DNA of 52,039 nt from JBAXAB01 sp037142735 (GTDB taxonomy: Bacteria; Patescibacteriota; Minisyncoccia; Phycocordibacterales; CAIZLB01): NCBI GenBank assembly GCA_037142735.1, contig JBAXAB010000004.1, positions 1 through 52,039 of the forward strand. The letters are read 5' to 3'. The position numbers and the translations under genes were made by a program. Positions 25,465 to 34,795 of the stretch are shown in pieces (position 1 is the first letter of the stretch; every line of letters begins with the position of its first letter). The notes under the pieces are model-generated. The model ran no database searches. It saw only the letters and a list, made by a program, of their open reading frames with translations, and was not told the DNA's origin.

Positions 25465-27756
25465 TTATTCTGTTGGATCCTGACCGTTCTGAATCATCTT
25501 GATGTATTTATCCGCCTGAACTTTAAAGCCAGGTTCAATTTGTGCAGCTTGACGCAATTCGTTGATAGCACTGTTAAACTTTTTAGCTTTTAAATAAAGT
25601 GCAGCCATAGACACATGTAATTGTGCATTATTTGGATCTGCATCAATTTTCTTCTGTGCTAATTTTTCAATTATGTCGAATCGTCCAACATCGAGGTAAG
25701 CGCTTACGAGGGCACTATCAGATTCAGCAGGAGTGCCAGCTACTAAAGCAATCGCATCATCAACTTTTCCTGAATACACCAAACCAATAGCATAGAATAC
25801 TCTCGCACTATCATATGTTTTATCAAGTTCGTAGGCTCTCTTGAATAAATCAGAGGCCTTTTGATATTCCTTTTTCGTAACGTACACAATACCTTCCTGA
25901 ATAATGAATTGCTGCTTTGTTGGAGATAAATCTACAGCCTTCTGAAACTCATCAATCGAACCCTTTGTATCATTTACATTAGAAAGATATAGACCGAAGA
26001 AATAATGATATCTTGGATCACCTGGAAATTTTTCAAACTGTTGAGCGTACTGCTCGCGAGTTAATGAATCAAATTCTGTTTTTATTTCAGGAGAAGTAGA
26101 TGTTGATGCAATGATAGCAGAAGTAACTTCTACTAATCTTTCTCTTGTTTCCGCTACACCGAGCGTCACATTTGAATCAAAAATGCTCTTAAAGTATCCA
26201 AATACTTCTTGAGGATCCGGACCAACAACTTTTCCGTTTGCATCGTAGTGATTATTCATCGCTTGCATTGCCTTGATCAAGTCGCTCGAGTTTTTATATG
26301 GTTTGTAGTTTACATCGTACAAAGCAAAGAAAAGAAGGACAGCAACTAACAGGACGACAAACAGTCGAGACTCTTCTTTCGGAACAAGAGGCGCATACGT
26401 TGTGGCCGTGTGACCTTGGACTGATTTATGAGCAGCCACATTTCGCTCGTGAAAGTAAGCCAATAAAATAAAGAAGATCAAATAACTTGTTAAGTTATCG
26501 AAGACGAAAAAGTTGTGAACAAAATACGCAAGAAGTAATCCTGTGATAGTGGCTCGTTCAATCAATGGCCACTTATGTCCCTTGGTAGGATCTGGATGCT
26601 TTGACCACAAGACCATAATCAGTGCCACGAATAGCGCCAGGTACCCAGCAAGACCCAAAAAGCCGCCTGCAATTAACCAGTCAAAGAACACATTGTGAGT
26701 ACGATCAAACCATTGCTCCTGTGAGTATGCAGCTGGATTGTAATACTTTCCAAAAACATAACCAAAATTGTCCTGTCCCCATCCTAGTACAGGCTTCTCC
26801 TGTACCCCCTTCCACGCCATTGGCCATAAGAGGCCAGCTCGAGAATAACCCTCCTTTTCAACTACACCGGACAGATTCCATGTCACCAGAGAACTGTAAC
26901 GATCAAGAAGTGGATACTGTTTTGCAAAATCAGTACCCCGAATAGCCCCCAAAAAAGCCAATCCAATAAGTGCAATGGCTAAAATCCCAATTCCAAGGTT
27001 TCTAATTTTTTTATTATTTTTTTCCCATACGGCCAAAATAAAAGCTGTTAACAAAACCCCAAGAACAAGACCTACCATCGCTCCTCGAGTTCCTGTCTTA
27101 AACAAAATGACAGCATTGAAAATGATTACCAGTGCATACCCGAACACCCTCGAAAGAATGTCTTTGATATTTTTTCGAGCAAAATGTGAGAAAAGGAAAA
27201 ACCCTGCCATAAAAATATGAAGAAGTGCGTAGACTCCTAAATAGCTGGAGTTTCCAAGGGAACCCTGTATACGTCCACCGCTAATTGTATTGATCTTGTC
27301 TGGAGATAAGTCATTAAGCGCATTCAATCCAATAACAATCGAGGCAAACATTGATCCGTGCATTAAATACACCCACAAGCGTCTTGTGTTAAAGACAGAT
27401 GATGTAACCAAAAATAGAAGCCCCAAGTGAATCAACGTCACATACCCTTCCATTCTTTCAAAGTTACTCCAAAAGCTTTTAGCCGGGGCAACACTGAGTA
27501 CCGTAGCCAGGGCCATGATGATAAGAAACGCTCCTAAAGCATATGCAATTGGAGACTTCTTTGGAAGAAATGATCTGTCGTAGCACACCAATATAATATA
27601 GAGAGCAGTAATAATTTCAATAATTGATCGGAAATAAAAGGCTTTACCCGTAATATACGGAAAAAATAAGTTTGTGCTCACTATAATAGGCATAATAAGG
27701 AGTGCAAACACCAATCCAATGATGGAATACTTAAGATATCGTGAAGTTTTAGTCAT
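25465..27756 (-). CDS. O-antigen ligase-like membrane protein with C-terminal TPR repeats
   Basis: A Wzy/WaaL-type protein of 763 residues that would polymerise or ligate surface glycan. It has about twelve spans in residues 10-455, with the Wzy_C-type core and periplasmic loop including GWGQDNFGYVFGKYYNP and RTHNVFFDW. Residues about 580-760 are tetratricopeptide repeats (YHYFFGLYLSNVNDTKG, AIGLVYSGKVDDAI, AALYLKAKKFNSAI) on the outer side. This architecture is frequent in Parcubacteria. It is divergent from the plus-strand glycan genes and forms the left edge of the island. Confidence 0.85.
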   Translation of the reverse strand: MTKTSRYLKYSIIGLVFALLIMPIIVSTNLFFPYITGKAFYFRSIIEIITALYIILVCYDRSFLPKKSPIAYALGAFLIIMALATVLSVAPAKSFWSNFERMEGYVTLIHLGLLFLVTSSVFNTRRLWVYLMHGSMFASIVIGLNALNDLSPDKINTISGGRIQGSLGNSSYLGVYALLHIFMAGFFLFSHFARKNIKDILSRVFGYALVIIFNAVILFKTGTRGAMVGLVLGVLLTAFILAVWEKNNKKIRNLGIGILAIALIGLAFLGAIRGTDFAKQYPLLDRYSSLVTWNLSGVVEKEGYSRAGLLWPMAWKGVQEKPVLGWGQDNFGYVFGKYYNPAAYSQEQWFDRTHNVFFDWLIAGGFLGLAGYLALFVALIMVLWSKHPDPTKGHKWPLIERATITGLLLAYFVHNFFVFDNLTSYLIFFILLAYFHERNVAAHKSVQGHTATTYAPLVPKEESRLFVVLLVAVLLFFALYDVNYKPYKNSSDLIKAMQAMNNHYDANGKVVGPDPQEVFGYFKSIFDSNVTLGVAETRERLVEVTSAIIASTSTSPEIKTEFDSLTREQYAQQFEKFPGDPRYHYFFGLYLSNVNDTKGSIDEFQKAVDLSPTKQQFIIQEGIVYVTKKEYQKASDLFKRAYELDKTYDSARVFYAIGLVYSGKVDDAIALVAGTPAESDSALVSAYLDVGRFDIIEKLAQKKIDADPNNAQLHVSMAALYLKAKKFNSAINELRQAAQIEPGFKVQADKYIKMIQNGQDPTE

Positions 27757-27879
27757 GTGTATAATTCGGAAACGTTACTTAATTAATAATGGTAATGAAA
27801 AAAGTATAACACATCTATTACCTAGATTGAATCAAGCTCACAGGTGGTAAAATAACCTTTCTTTGTTATAATCCAACCC

Positions 27880-28650
27880 ATGCAATCACAAGACTTTTCC
27901 CCCATCATCAAGACAACTGAACCAGAGTGGATCGATGCGCAAAAATACGAACAACATACTTGGGTTATTAATAATAAAAGAAATTCCTTCCCAAAATTAG
28001 TTCTTAAATTTTTAAGAGCATTAAAAAAACCAAAATACTTTTTTCAACTACTGCAATTTAAGGATTTTTACTGTGGTGATGATTGGAATTTCTGGTGGAT
28101 GGAAAAATTTAATCACTACAAGGACCTTCCTTCTCATTTTAACAAAGCCTTAGAGGTAGGCAGTGGCCCCTATTCAAACATTAGGTTAATTTCTAAACTC
28201 AAGAACATTAAAGAAATTGTGTGCACAGATCCTTTGATGGATATCTACAAGGATTTCAAAATGACATGGGTTAGTAGTATGGCTAAAAAATCCAAGATCA
28301 AAGCCTTGAGCGGCATGTGCGAAAAGATTGATTTTCCTGATGGAGATTTTGATTTGGTAGTTTGTAATAATGTATTGGACCATGTACTCGATGCAGAAAA
28401 AGGCTTACTTGAAATGCACCGCGTGCTACAAACTGGTGGATATTTTGTTTTTGCTCAAGATCTAACCGACAAAAAAGGTATTGAGGATGAAGAGAAGAGA
28501 GAGGGTCATCCTATCCGTCTTGATCATAATTTTCTCGACAACCTATTAGGAGACAAATACGAACCTGTGTTCAAAAAAATCTTATCAAGAGAAGAAAGTC
28601 GGGTTCCGGAATATTATGGAACGTATTTATTAATCGGAAAGAAAAAGTAA
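27880..28650 (+). CDS. Class I SAM-dependent methyltransferase
   Basis: A 256-residue methyltransferase of the type 11 kind. It has the SAM-binding LEVGSGPYSNI, acidic CTDPLMD, FDLVVCNNVLDHV and HRVLQTGGYFVFAQD. It likely methylates a sugar or glycan precursor. TATAAT (27867-27872) ends 7 bases before the ATG. It is the first plus-strand gene of the glycan island. Confidence 0.87.
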   Translation: MQSQDFSPIIKTTEPEWIDAQKYEQHTWVINNKRNSFPKLVLKFLRALKKPKYFFQLLQFKDFYCGDDWNFWWMEKFNHYKDLPSHFNKALEVGSGPYSNIRLISKLKNIKEIVCTDPLMDIYKDFKMTWVSSMAKKSKIKALSGMCEKIDFPDGDFDLVVCNNVLDHVLDAEKGLLEMHRVLQTGGYFVFAQDLTDKKGIEDEEKREGHPIRLDHNFLDNLLGDKYEPVFKKILSREESRVPEYYGTYLLIGKKK

Positions 28651-28662
28651 TATATCTTTAGA

Positions 28663-29547
28663 ATGTCATCTGAAAAAACAAAATGCATAATCACATCTGC
28701 ATCTAATAAGTTTTTCCCATCACTTATCAATATGCTTGGATCAATGGAAATTAATTTTCCACAACATCCAGATGTCTATGTATATGACCTTGGGCTTTTT
28801 TACACACTTAGAAAAGAGCTGGGAAGTATTCCTTGGGTACATGTGCTTGATATACCGCATTTCGCCCCACACTGGAGGGCATGCTACACATGGAAGACAT
28901 ATATATTGAACAATCCGCTAGCAGACTTGAACTTTTACATGGATGCAGGATGTGAAGTATTGAGACCACTTGATCCCCTATTTGAAAAAATCGACAACAA
29001 TGGGTACATAGCTGTTAGTCAGGGTAAAGAAGTTACGATGAAAGATGTAACTCCGATGTCATATTTCAAAATGTATGAATTGGATGAAAAGTTCAAAGAT
29101 GCAGAAATTATTGCCGCTGGTTTATTTGGATTCAAGAAGGACTCAATTGCAACAACCGTCACTCAAAAATTATATGAGGCAGGTGTTAAAGGTCTGTGCT
29201 TGGGCTACTCGATCAAAGATCAGTGGAAAAATAAAGGTGTTAATAAAACAGATGTCGTACCTGACTGTACGATATTTAGACATGACACCACAATGATTAG
29301 TGTTATTTTGTATAAGTACGTACCTAACTTAATCATAGAACCGATCGAGAGCTTTTCTGGTAGCCTTGTTGGTAAAGAATATGGACAGTATTTGTGGAAT
29401 TACAGATTAAATTTTTCTAAGCTTAAACTCACGAACACAACACTGCTACACAAAAAATTTAGTCTGTTTGCTTCAATAAATAGAATATTTATAAAAATAT
29501 TTTTAGTCTTAAAAGCTATAAATAGGATGATCAAGAGACTGCCGTAA
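28663..29547 (+). CDS. Probable glycosyltransferase-like protein
   Basis: A 294-residue protein with features of the small GT-A-like families that include DUF1647: ITSASNKFFPSL, VYVYDLGL, CYTWKTYILNNP, then NFYMDAGCEV in place of a DxD motif. A hydrophobic and basic C-terminus (about 265-290) may bind the membrane. It is 12 bases after the methyltransferase gene. The donor sugar is unknown and the assignment is by pattern only. Confidence 0.55.
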   Translation: MSSEKTKCIITSASNKFFPSLINMLGSMEINFPQHPDVYVYDLGLFYTLRKELGSIPWVHVLDIPHFAPHWRACYTWKTYILNNPLADLNFYMDAGCEVLRPLDPLFEKIDNNGYIAVSQGKEVTMKDVTPMSYFKMYELDEKFKDAEIIAAGLFGFKKDSIATTVTQKLYEAGVKGLCLGYSIKDQWKNKGVNKTDVVPDCTIFRHDTTMISVILYKYVPNLIIEPIESFSGSLVGKEYGQYLWNYRLNFSKLKLTNTTLLHKKFSLFASINRIFIKIFLVLKAINRMIKRLP

Positions 29548-29549
29548 AA

Positions 29550-29951
29550 CTAAGCTTGTTTTTTAAATACAAATATTTTTATTCCGACAAAATTTGTGAC
29601 CGTGGAAACTCCAATCGAAAGCACGTTACCTATCAATGGACTAATTATAAAACTTTCTACAAAGATTCGTAGACAAACAAGACTCAACAGTAGAGAAAAA
29701 ACACAAACCGCAGCATAAAGCCAGAATTCCTTATGTCTATTTTTATTTGCATGAGCAAAGGTATAAGCACGATTCAAGCTGTAACTAATAAAAATTCCCA
29801 CAACAAATCCTAATGAGCTTGCTACTATATAATAAACTCCTAAAAAATAATTAACTATGAAGAAGACACTGTAATTAACAATCGTACTTATAATGCCAAC
29901 AAGTGCGAAATTTCTGAATTCAAGAAAATTTTGTTTATCAAGTTTTATCAT
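29550..29951 (-). CDS. GtrA family membrane protein
   Basis: A 133-residue, four-span protein. GtrA members help move or position polyprenyl-phosphate-linked sugars, or act alongside glycosyltransferases. Family text such as FALVGIISTIVNYSVFFIVNY, SYSLNRAYTF and NFVGIKIFVFK is present. It is the only minus-strand gene inside the plus-strand part of the island, ending 2 bases from the convergent gene's stop. Confidence 0.88.
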   Translation of the reverse strand: MIKLDKQNFLEFRNFALVGIISTIVNYSVFFIVNYFLGVYYIVASSLGFVVGIFISYSLNRAYTFAHANKNRHKEFWLYAAVCVFSLLLSLVCLRIFVESFIISPLIGNVLSIGVSTVTNFVGIKIFVFKKQA

Positions 29952-30042
29952 AATGTTACCTACACTAAATATTGTATAAAATTATAACATACAACAACCT
30001 AGACATTCTGATATAGTGCGGTAGTATTTTAAGAAAAACAAC

Positions 30043-30651
30043 ATGCTCATCATTATCCATCGTGTTAATAAAATAGTTGATCTAGAAAATATTCCTAAAA
30101 ACTTTGGCGTTGAAATAGACGTTCGCGCCTTTGGTAATAAACTAGTACTTAATCATGAACCTTACGAATCTGGTGATCTACTGGACGATTACCTTAAAAA
30201 ATACAACCACTCATTTATCATATTTAATATTAAAGAAGCAGGTATCGAAAAACGAGTTATAGAATTAGCCAAGAAGTACCGTGTAGAGGAATACTTTTTA
30301 CTTGATGTAGAACCCTATTGGATTCACCACGCCACAAATGATGGTTTTAAAAAAATTGCTATAAGATACTCAGAAAACGAACCCATTGAAATGGCTTTGA
30401 AATACAAAAAGAAGGCAGACTGGTTGTGGATTGATATTCCAACAAAGCTTCCTATTTCACCAAAAACAATAAAGCAAATGAAGGGTTATAAGACTTGTCT
30501 AGTCTGCCCTGAGAGATGGGGAAGACCTTCTGAAATACTAAAATATATTAATAATATTAAAAAATTAAAATTTAATCTTGATGCAGTCATGACATCTTTA
30601 AAACACAGCGGGGACTGGCAAAATCTCCTTGATTACTATAATAAGGTATAA
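30043..30651 (+). CDS. GDPD-like TIM-barrel protein
   Basis: A 202-residue protein resembling the glycerophosphodiester phosphodiesterase superfamily: IIHRVN, VEIDVR (24-28) and LNHEP (37-40) correspond to the HR, ExD and HD motifs, although the last has HE instead of HD. It is shorter than true GDPDs. The next two genes are sugar nucleotidyltransferases, so it may act on a phosphodiester-linked glycan substituent. That role is inference. Confidence 0.6.
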   Translation: MLIIIHRVNKIVDLENIPKNFGVEIDVRAFGNKLVLNHEPYESGDLLDDYLKKYNHSFIIFNIKEAGIEKRVIELAKKYRVEEYFLLDVEPYWIHHATNDGFKKIAIRYSENEPIEMALKYKKKADWLWIDIPTKLPISPKTIKQMKGYKTCLVCPERWGRPSEILKYINNIKKLKFNLDAVMTSLKHSGDWQNLLDYYNKV

Positions 30652-30662
30652 TTTATTTTGAC

Positions 30663-31433
30663 ATGCAGATAATAATACCAATGGCTGGGCTGGGTGAGAG
30701 ATTCAAGTTTGCAGGATACAAAGATCCCAAGCCACTTATACAAATAGACGGCAAACCTGTGATAGAACACATAGTGGATATGTTTTCACCAGAAGATACA
30801 TTTATATTTATATGCAACGAGAATCATTTAAAAAACACCAACCTTAAAAAGGAACTTGAACGTATTAGACCCGGTTCAAAAATTACATCTATACCGGAGC
30901 ACTACTTGGGTCCAGTGTACACGACACTTCAAGCCAAAGAGTACATTAATGACCACGAACCAGTTCTTCTGTGCTATTGCGATGTAAATATTCATTGGGA
31001 TTTTGAAACCTTCAAGAAACATGTGTTCAAGCATGCGGTGGACTCTGCCCTCATAGCTTTCAAAGGTTTCCACCCCCCGCTTCTGCAGGAAGGATTTTAC
31101 GCAACCGCACGAGTGGATGCCGATAATAAATTACTAGAGGTTAGAGAAAAATATTCTTTTACACCAAACAAAATGGATTCTTGGACTTCAGCAGGTATGC
31201 ATTATTTTTCTACTGGCGAACTAGTTAAAAAATATTTTAATAAAATGATAGAACGCGAAATGTTATGCAACAATGAATACTATATAAGTCTCAGTCATAA
31301 TCTTTTAATTGAAGACGGTCTAAAAAATATTCTTTATCCTGTAGAATATTTTATATCTTGGGGAAAACCAGCTGACGTGAGAGAATACCAATACTGGTCA
31401 AATCATTTTAATAAAAAAATAGGGAAAAAATAA
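30663..31433 (+). CDS. Nucleotidyltransferase, sugar-nucleotide type (copy 1)
   Basis: A 256-residue NTP-transferase that would join a nucleotide to a phosphate group on a sugar or polyol. It has the N-terminal PMAGLGERFKFAGYKDPKPL signature (GxGxR...PKPL), a CYCDVNI metal site and a C-terminal ISWGKPADVREYQYW. It is a paralogue of the next gene, sharing the C-terminal SWG.P..R.YQYW...FNKK pattern. The gene ends in TAAATG, overlapping nothing but abutting copy 2. Confidence 0.8.
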   Translation: MQIIIPMAGLGERFKFAGYKDPKPLIQIDGKPVIEHIVDMFSPEDTFIFICNENHLKNTNLKKELERIRPGSKITSIPEHYLGPVYTTLQAKEYINDHEPVLLCYCDVNIHWDFETFKKHVFKHAVDSALIAFKGFHPPLLQEGFYATARVDADNKLLEVREKYSFTPNKMDSWTSAGMHYFSTGELVKKYFNKMIEREMLCNNEYYISLSHNLLIEDGLKNILYPVEYFISWGKPADVREYQYWSNHFNKKIGKK

Positions 31434-32201
31434 ATGCGGACAAATCTACTATTACTTGCAGGTCGTGGAAAACGATTTGCTGAGGCTGGATATGAACTTC
31501 CTAAACCACTCATTGATGTGGACGGATTACCTATGGTTGTGAGAGCTGCCTACTCTCTTCCGAAAGCTGATAAATTAATTTTTGTTGTTTCTGGAGATTA
31601 CGTAGAAAATAACGAAATAGATAAGGTATTAAAGACTCACTTCCCTAAATCTGAAATAATAGTACAAACATCAGAATTAAAGGGCCAGGCTGACAGCGTA
31701 TTGCAAGCTGAAAAGTTCATAGAACCCGATTCAATATTGACCGTCGCGAGTTGTGACGCAGGACCTATATACGATAAGGAGAAATTCGAATCAGAACTTT
31801 TGTCTACTGAGAATGACGCCTTAGTTTGGTCATTCAAACATTATCCACCGATGCAAACACAACCCACTTCATATGGATGGATCGTTGCAGATGAAAACAG
31901 TTTTGTAAGGAAGATTCAATACAAGATTCCAATTTCAGAAAAACCCTTAGAAGACCCTGCTGTTGTTGGATGGTTTACATATAAAAAGGCAAAGGTATGT
32001 TTTGATGCGATAAAAGAAATGATAGAAAAAAATATAAAATCTAGCTCTGAATTTTCACTTGATGAATGTACGAATATTTTAGTACAAAATAAAACCAGAG
32101 TAAAAACATTTGAAATAGAAACTTTCTTATCTTGGGGAACGCCAACAGAGTTAAGGACTTATCAATACTGGCAAGGATATTTTAACAAGAAAAAATCCTA
32201 A
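31434..32201 (+). CDS. Nucleotidyltransferase, sugar-nucleotide type (copy 2)
   Basis: A 255-residue paralogue of the previous gene: LLLLAGRGKRFAEAGYELPK at the N-terminus, SCDAGP for the metal site and LSWGTPTELRTYQYW at the C-terminus. It starts on the base after the previous stop, so the pair is translationally coupled. The two differ around the metal site (CDVN against CDAG), which suggests different substrates or one regulatory partner. Confidence 0.8.
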   Translation: MRTNLLLLAGRGKRFAEAGYELPKPLIDVDGLPMVVRAAYSLPKADKLIFVVSGDYVENNEIDKVLKTHFPKSEIIVQTSELKGQADSVLQAEKFIEPDSILTVASCDAGPIYDKEKFESELLSTENDALVWSFKHYPPMQTQPTSYGWIVADENSFVRKIQYKIPISEKPLEDPAVVGWFTYKKAKVCFDAIKEMIEKNIKSSSEFSLDECTNILVQNKTRVKTFEIETFLSWGTPTELRTYQYWQGYFNKKKS

Positions 32202-32216
32202 TCTATTCGAGTGAAC

Positions 32217-33989
32217 ATGAATGTACTAATTAAATCTATTAATTACTTAAAAAAAGAGACCTCTGTTGTTTTATTTTTTGTAGTACTTATTTCTAGTTGG
32301 GCCGCACACATTTCATTTCGAAACGAGCACTTTCAAGAGGGAGATTCTTCTGGTACGTACACAGTTATGTATGATTTCCCTGCTGCTACACTGCGTACAA
32401 CAGCTTTGATATATCCTGCAGGTAATTTTTTATCCCTAGATCAAGCACAGTCAATACTTAAAGATCCAAGAGTTCAAGCGGTCCGTAATAAATACCTATC
32501 AAGCTTTAGTGACGAGTTTCTCCTGAACCAATTAACCAAAAGTTCCGCAATTGCAACCTTTCGTTATGGACTAATCCAGGCAGTATCAATACTTCATCTA
32601 CCCTTTCCAATTCAAAGTTTTTTTGCCACCGGACTGGGGTCAACTTATTCTTCAGGAGTCGGATTCATATATGGACTGATAGGTGGAAAGAATGGAACGT
32701 ATGCCGATTTTATGTCACACACAATGATTATTTCAATTACCCTATTCCACATGGCGATCTTGTTATTGTTTTTAATAAACAGAAAATTAGGGGTGAGGAC
32801 TTACATTAATGTTGCCATCAGTACCGTCGCCTTATTTTCAATAAGCTTATATTCGTCTGGAATTCACATTGGAAGCACTGTGTGGAATTTCACTACCGAA
32901 CTGTTCTGGATATGGTATTTAATCAAAAATATTAATAGTCCTAAACTGCTCAGAAAAATGTCTTGGTGTAGTGGAATCTTGGTATTTTTTAATTACCTGA
33001 TTTTATTTTTCTGGCTATCATTCATAGTCACTTTATTAATCGAAAAAGTGAAGAAGGAAAGGCAAGCTAATCCCAACAGCACAAACCTTAGAAAAGTACT
33101 TGGATACTCATGGGAAATAGTAAAACAACAAAAAGGAGCAATAATGCTTATTGGACTTTGTGGCATTTTATTTTTCCAACCAGGTCAAGGATTTAGAGGA
33201 GCGGTACATCTAATAGACCTACCTGCCAACATCTACTACATAGTATTAAATTTTTTCAGTTGGTACACGCACAGTACATTATTTGATATATTTCAATTTA
33301 TTTTCGGAGTTTTATTTATTGCTTCTGGTGTTTTCTTTTTGATCAATAGAAAATGTAGCGAAAGTTCAAGAGAGTTATGGTTAGCAAGGCAAATCTTTAT
33401 CTGTCTTATTTTTACTTATATATTTCTTGTCTGTGTGCAAACACTTAGCTTTACACCCACAAGACATATATTATTTCTATTCCCCATAATCTTCATAACA
33501 GCAGGAATAGGGCTAGAATTTTTAATAAGAAAAATAAATAGCCAAATTTCCAAATCAATTCAAATAATATTCTTAGCCAGCTTGTCCTTACTTGGGTTCT
33601 GCATGATAAAAATTAGACAGGAAGACTCTTATGATCGAACGCGTGAGATTCAAATAGATAAAGATGTCGCTATGATTGGAATTTACGACTCTTCTTATAA
33701 TATATATTATGAGAATTTGCATTCAGGAGTACCTGTCACATTCATTAACCCGAAGACATTCAAAGTTGGAGAAACTTACTTATATGTCAGTCAGTCAGAC
33801 CCACTTGAGGTAGCCTACAAAGAATGGCAAGTGACATACGATATTGAAATCGAAAAAATTTGGGAAAAGAGCGATATAACAGAGGCATATTTTGTAGCAC
33901 ACAACCCAGACTTCAAAAACTCTAGATATAGCCGGCCAAACAACTTTTACCAGACAAAATTTAAAGTGATAAGTATTAAACAAAAATAA
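32217..33989 (+). CDS. Polytopic membrane protein of the glycan island
   Basis: I do not recognise a family with certainty. The 590-residue product has about ten to twelve hydrophobic spans. A large outer loop follows the first span (about 35-140), starting with RNEHFQEGDSSG, and a soluble C-terminal domain lies at about 480-590. This layout fits a GT-C glycosyltransferase or polymerase. The acidic EGD after span 1 would be the candidate catalytic site. I prefer the ATG at 32217 to the GTG at 32211. It sits directly before a dolichol-phosphate-mannose-synthase-like transferase, which could supply a lipid-linked donor. Confidence 0.6.
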   Translation: MNVLIKSINYLKKETSVVLFFVVLISSWAAHISFRNEHFQEGDSSGTYTVMYDFPAATLRTTALIYPAGNFLSLDQAQSILKDPRVQAVRNKYLSSFSDEFLLNQLTKSSAIATFRYGLIQAVSILHLPFPIQSFFATGLGSTYSSGVGFIYGLIGGKNGTYADFMSHTMIISITLFHMAILLLFLINRKLGVRTYINVAISTVALFSISLYSSGIHIGSTVWNFTTELFWIWYLIKNINSPKLLRKMSWCSGILVFFNYLILFFWLSFIVTLLIEKVKKERQANPNSTNLRKVLGYSWEIVKQQKGAIMLIGLCGILFFQPGQGFRGAVHLIDLPANIYYIVLNFFSWYTHSTLFDIFQFIFGVLFIASGVFFLINRKCSESSRELWLARQIFICLIFTYIFLVCVQTLSFTPTRHILFLFPIIFITAGIGLEFLIRKINSQISKSIQIIFLASLSLLGFCMIKIRQEDSYDRTREIQIDKDVAMIGIYDSSYNIYYENLHSGVPVTFINPKTFKVGETYLYVSQSDPLEVAYKEWQVTYDIEIEKIWEKSDITEAYFVAHNPDFKNSRYSRPNNFYQTKFKVISIKQK

Positions 33990-33996
33990 ATAATTT

Positions 33997-34707
33997 ATGA
34001 AATTATCGATTGTGGTCCCCTTTTACAATGAAGAAAAGAACGTACACCTTGTTCTTGATGCTTTTTCAAAGTTTTATACAAAATATGATTTTGAACTAAT
34101 TTGTGTAAACGATGGCTCAAAAGATGCAACTGCGCAAATATTCGAGGAAGAACGCAGCAAAAACAAGTATCCCTTTGCTAAATTTATTTCATACACCCCG
34201 AACGGTGGGTACGGGAACGCAATAATGACAGGGGTGCGAACAACTGACGGTGAAGTAGTCTCCTGGACACATAGTGACATGCAAACAGATCCAGCAGATG
34301 TGTTTAAAGCATTCGATATGTTTCAAAGACTTAATAATGAAAAAGTAATTGTAAAAGGTGTCCGGATCAAAAGACCATTACCTCAAATTATTTTAAGCTA
34401 CGGCATGGCCGTAATAGCAAGTGTAATTTTAAGAAAATGTATGTATGAAATTAACGCCCAACCAAAATTGTTCCATCGTAATTTTATACCAAAATTAGAC
34501 AATGCTCCGAAGGATTTTTCTTTAGATCTATATCTAATTAACCTGGCAAAACAACTGAATTATGAAGTCCGGACAATTCCTGTGGAATTTAAAAATAGAC
34601 TGCATGGTTCATCAAGTTGGGGAGGTAGTTTTAAAAACAGAATAAAAACAATCTGGAGAACAATCAAGTATGTCTGGGGCTTAAAATCACAAAAACAGAA
34701 GAACTAA
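33997..34707 (+). CDS. Family 2 glycosyltransferase, polyprenyl-phosphate-sugar synthase-like
   Basis: A 236-residue GT2 enzyme: VVPFYNEEKNVHLVL, CVNDGSKDAT, then the HSDMQTDP metal motif (DxQxDP pattern of dolichol-phosphate mannosyltransferases). LHGSSSWGGSFKNR near the end also matches that group. It would load a sugar from a nucleotide donor to polyprenyl phosphate. It lacks the C-terminal membrane spans of some relatives. The upstream membrane protein may use the product. Confidence 0.85.
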   Translation: MKLSIVVPFYNEEKNVHLVLDAFSKFYTKYDFELICVNDGSKDATAQIFEEERSKNKYPFAKFISYTPNGGYGNAIMTGVRTTDGEVVSWTHSDMQTDPADVFKAFDMFQRLNNEKVIVKGVRIKRPLPQIILSYGMAVIASVILRKCMYEINAQPKLFHRNFIPKLDNAPKDFSLDLYLINLAKQLNYEVRTIPVEFKNRLHGSSSWGGSFKNRIKTIWRTIKYVWGLKSQKQKN

Positions 34708-34795
34708 TCGCACCCTGCTAAGACTTAGACCCCCCCTGTCCTATAGGTATATATTAGTACACGTTCCCAGCCAACTATGCTAGTATTTCTACTAC

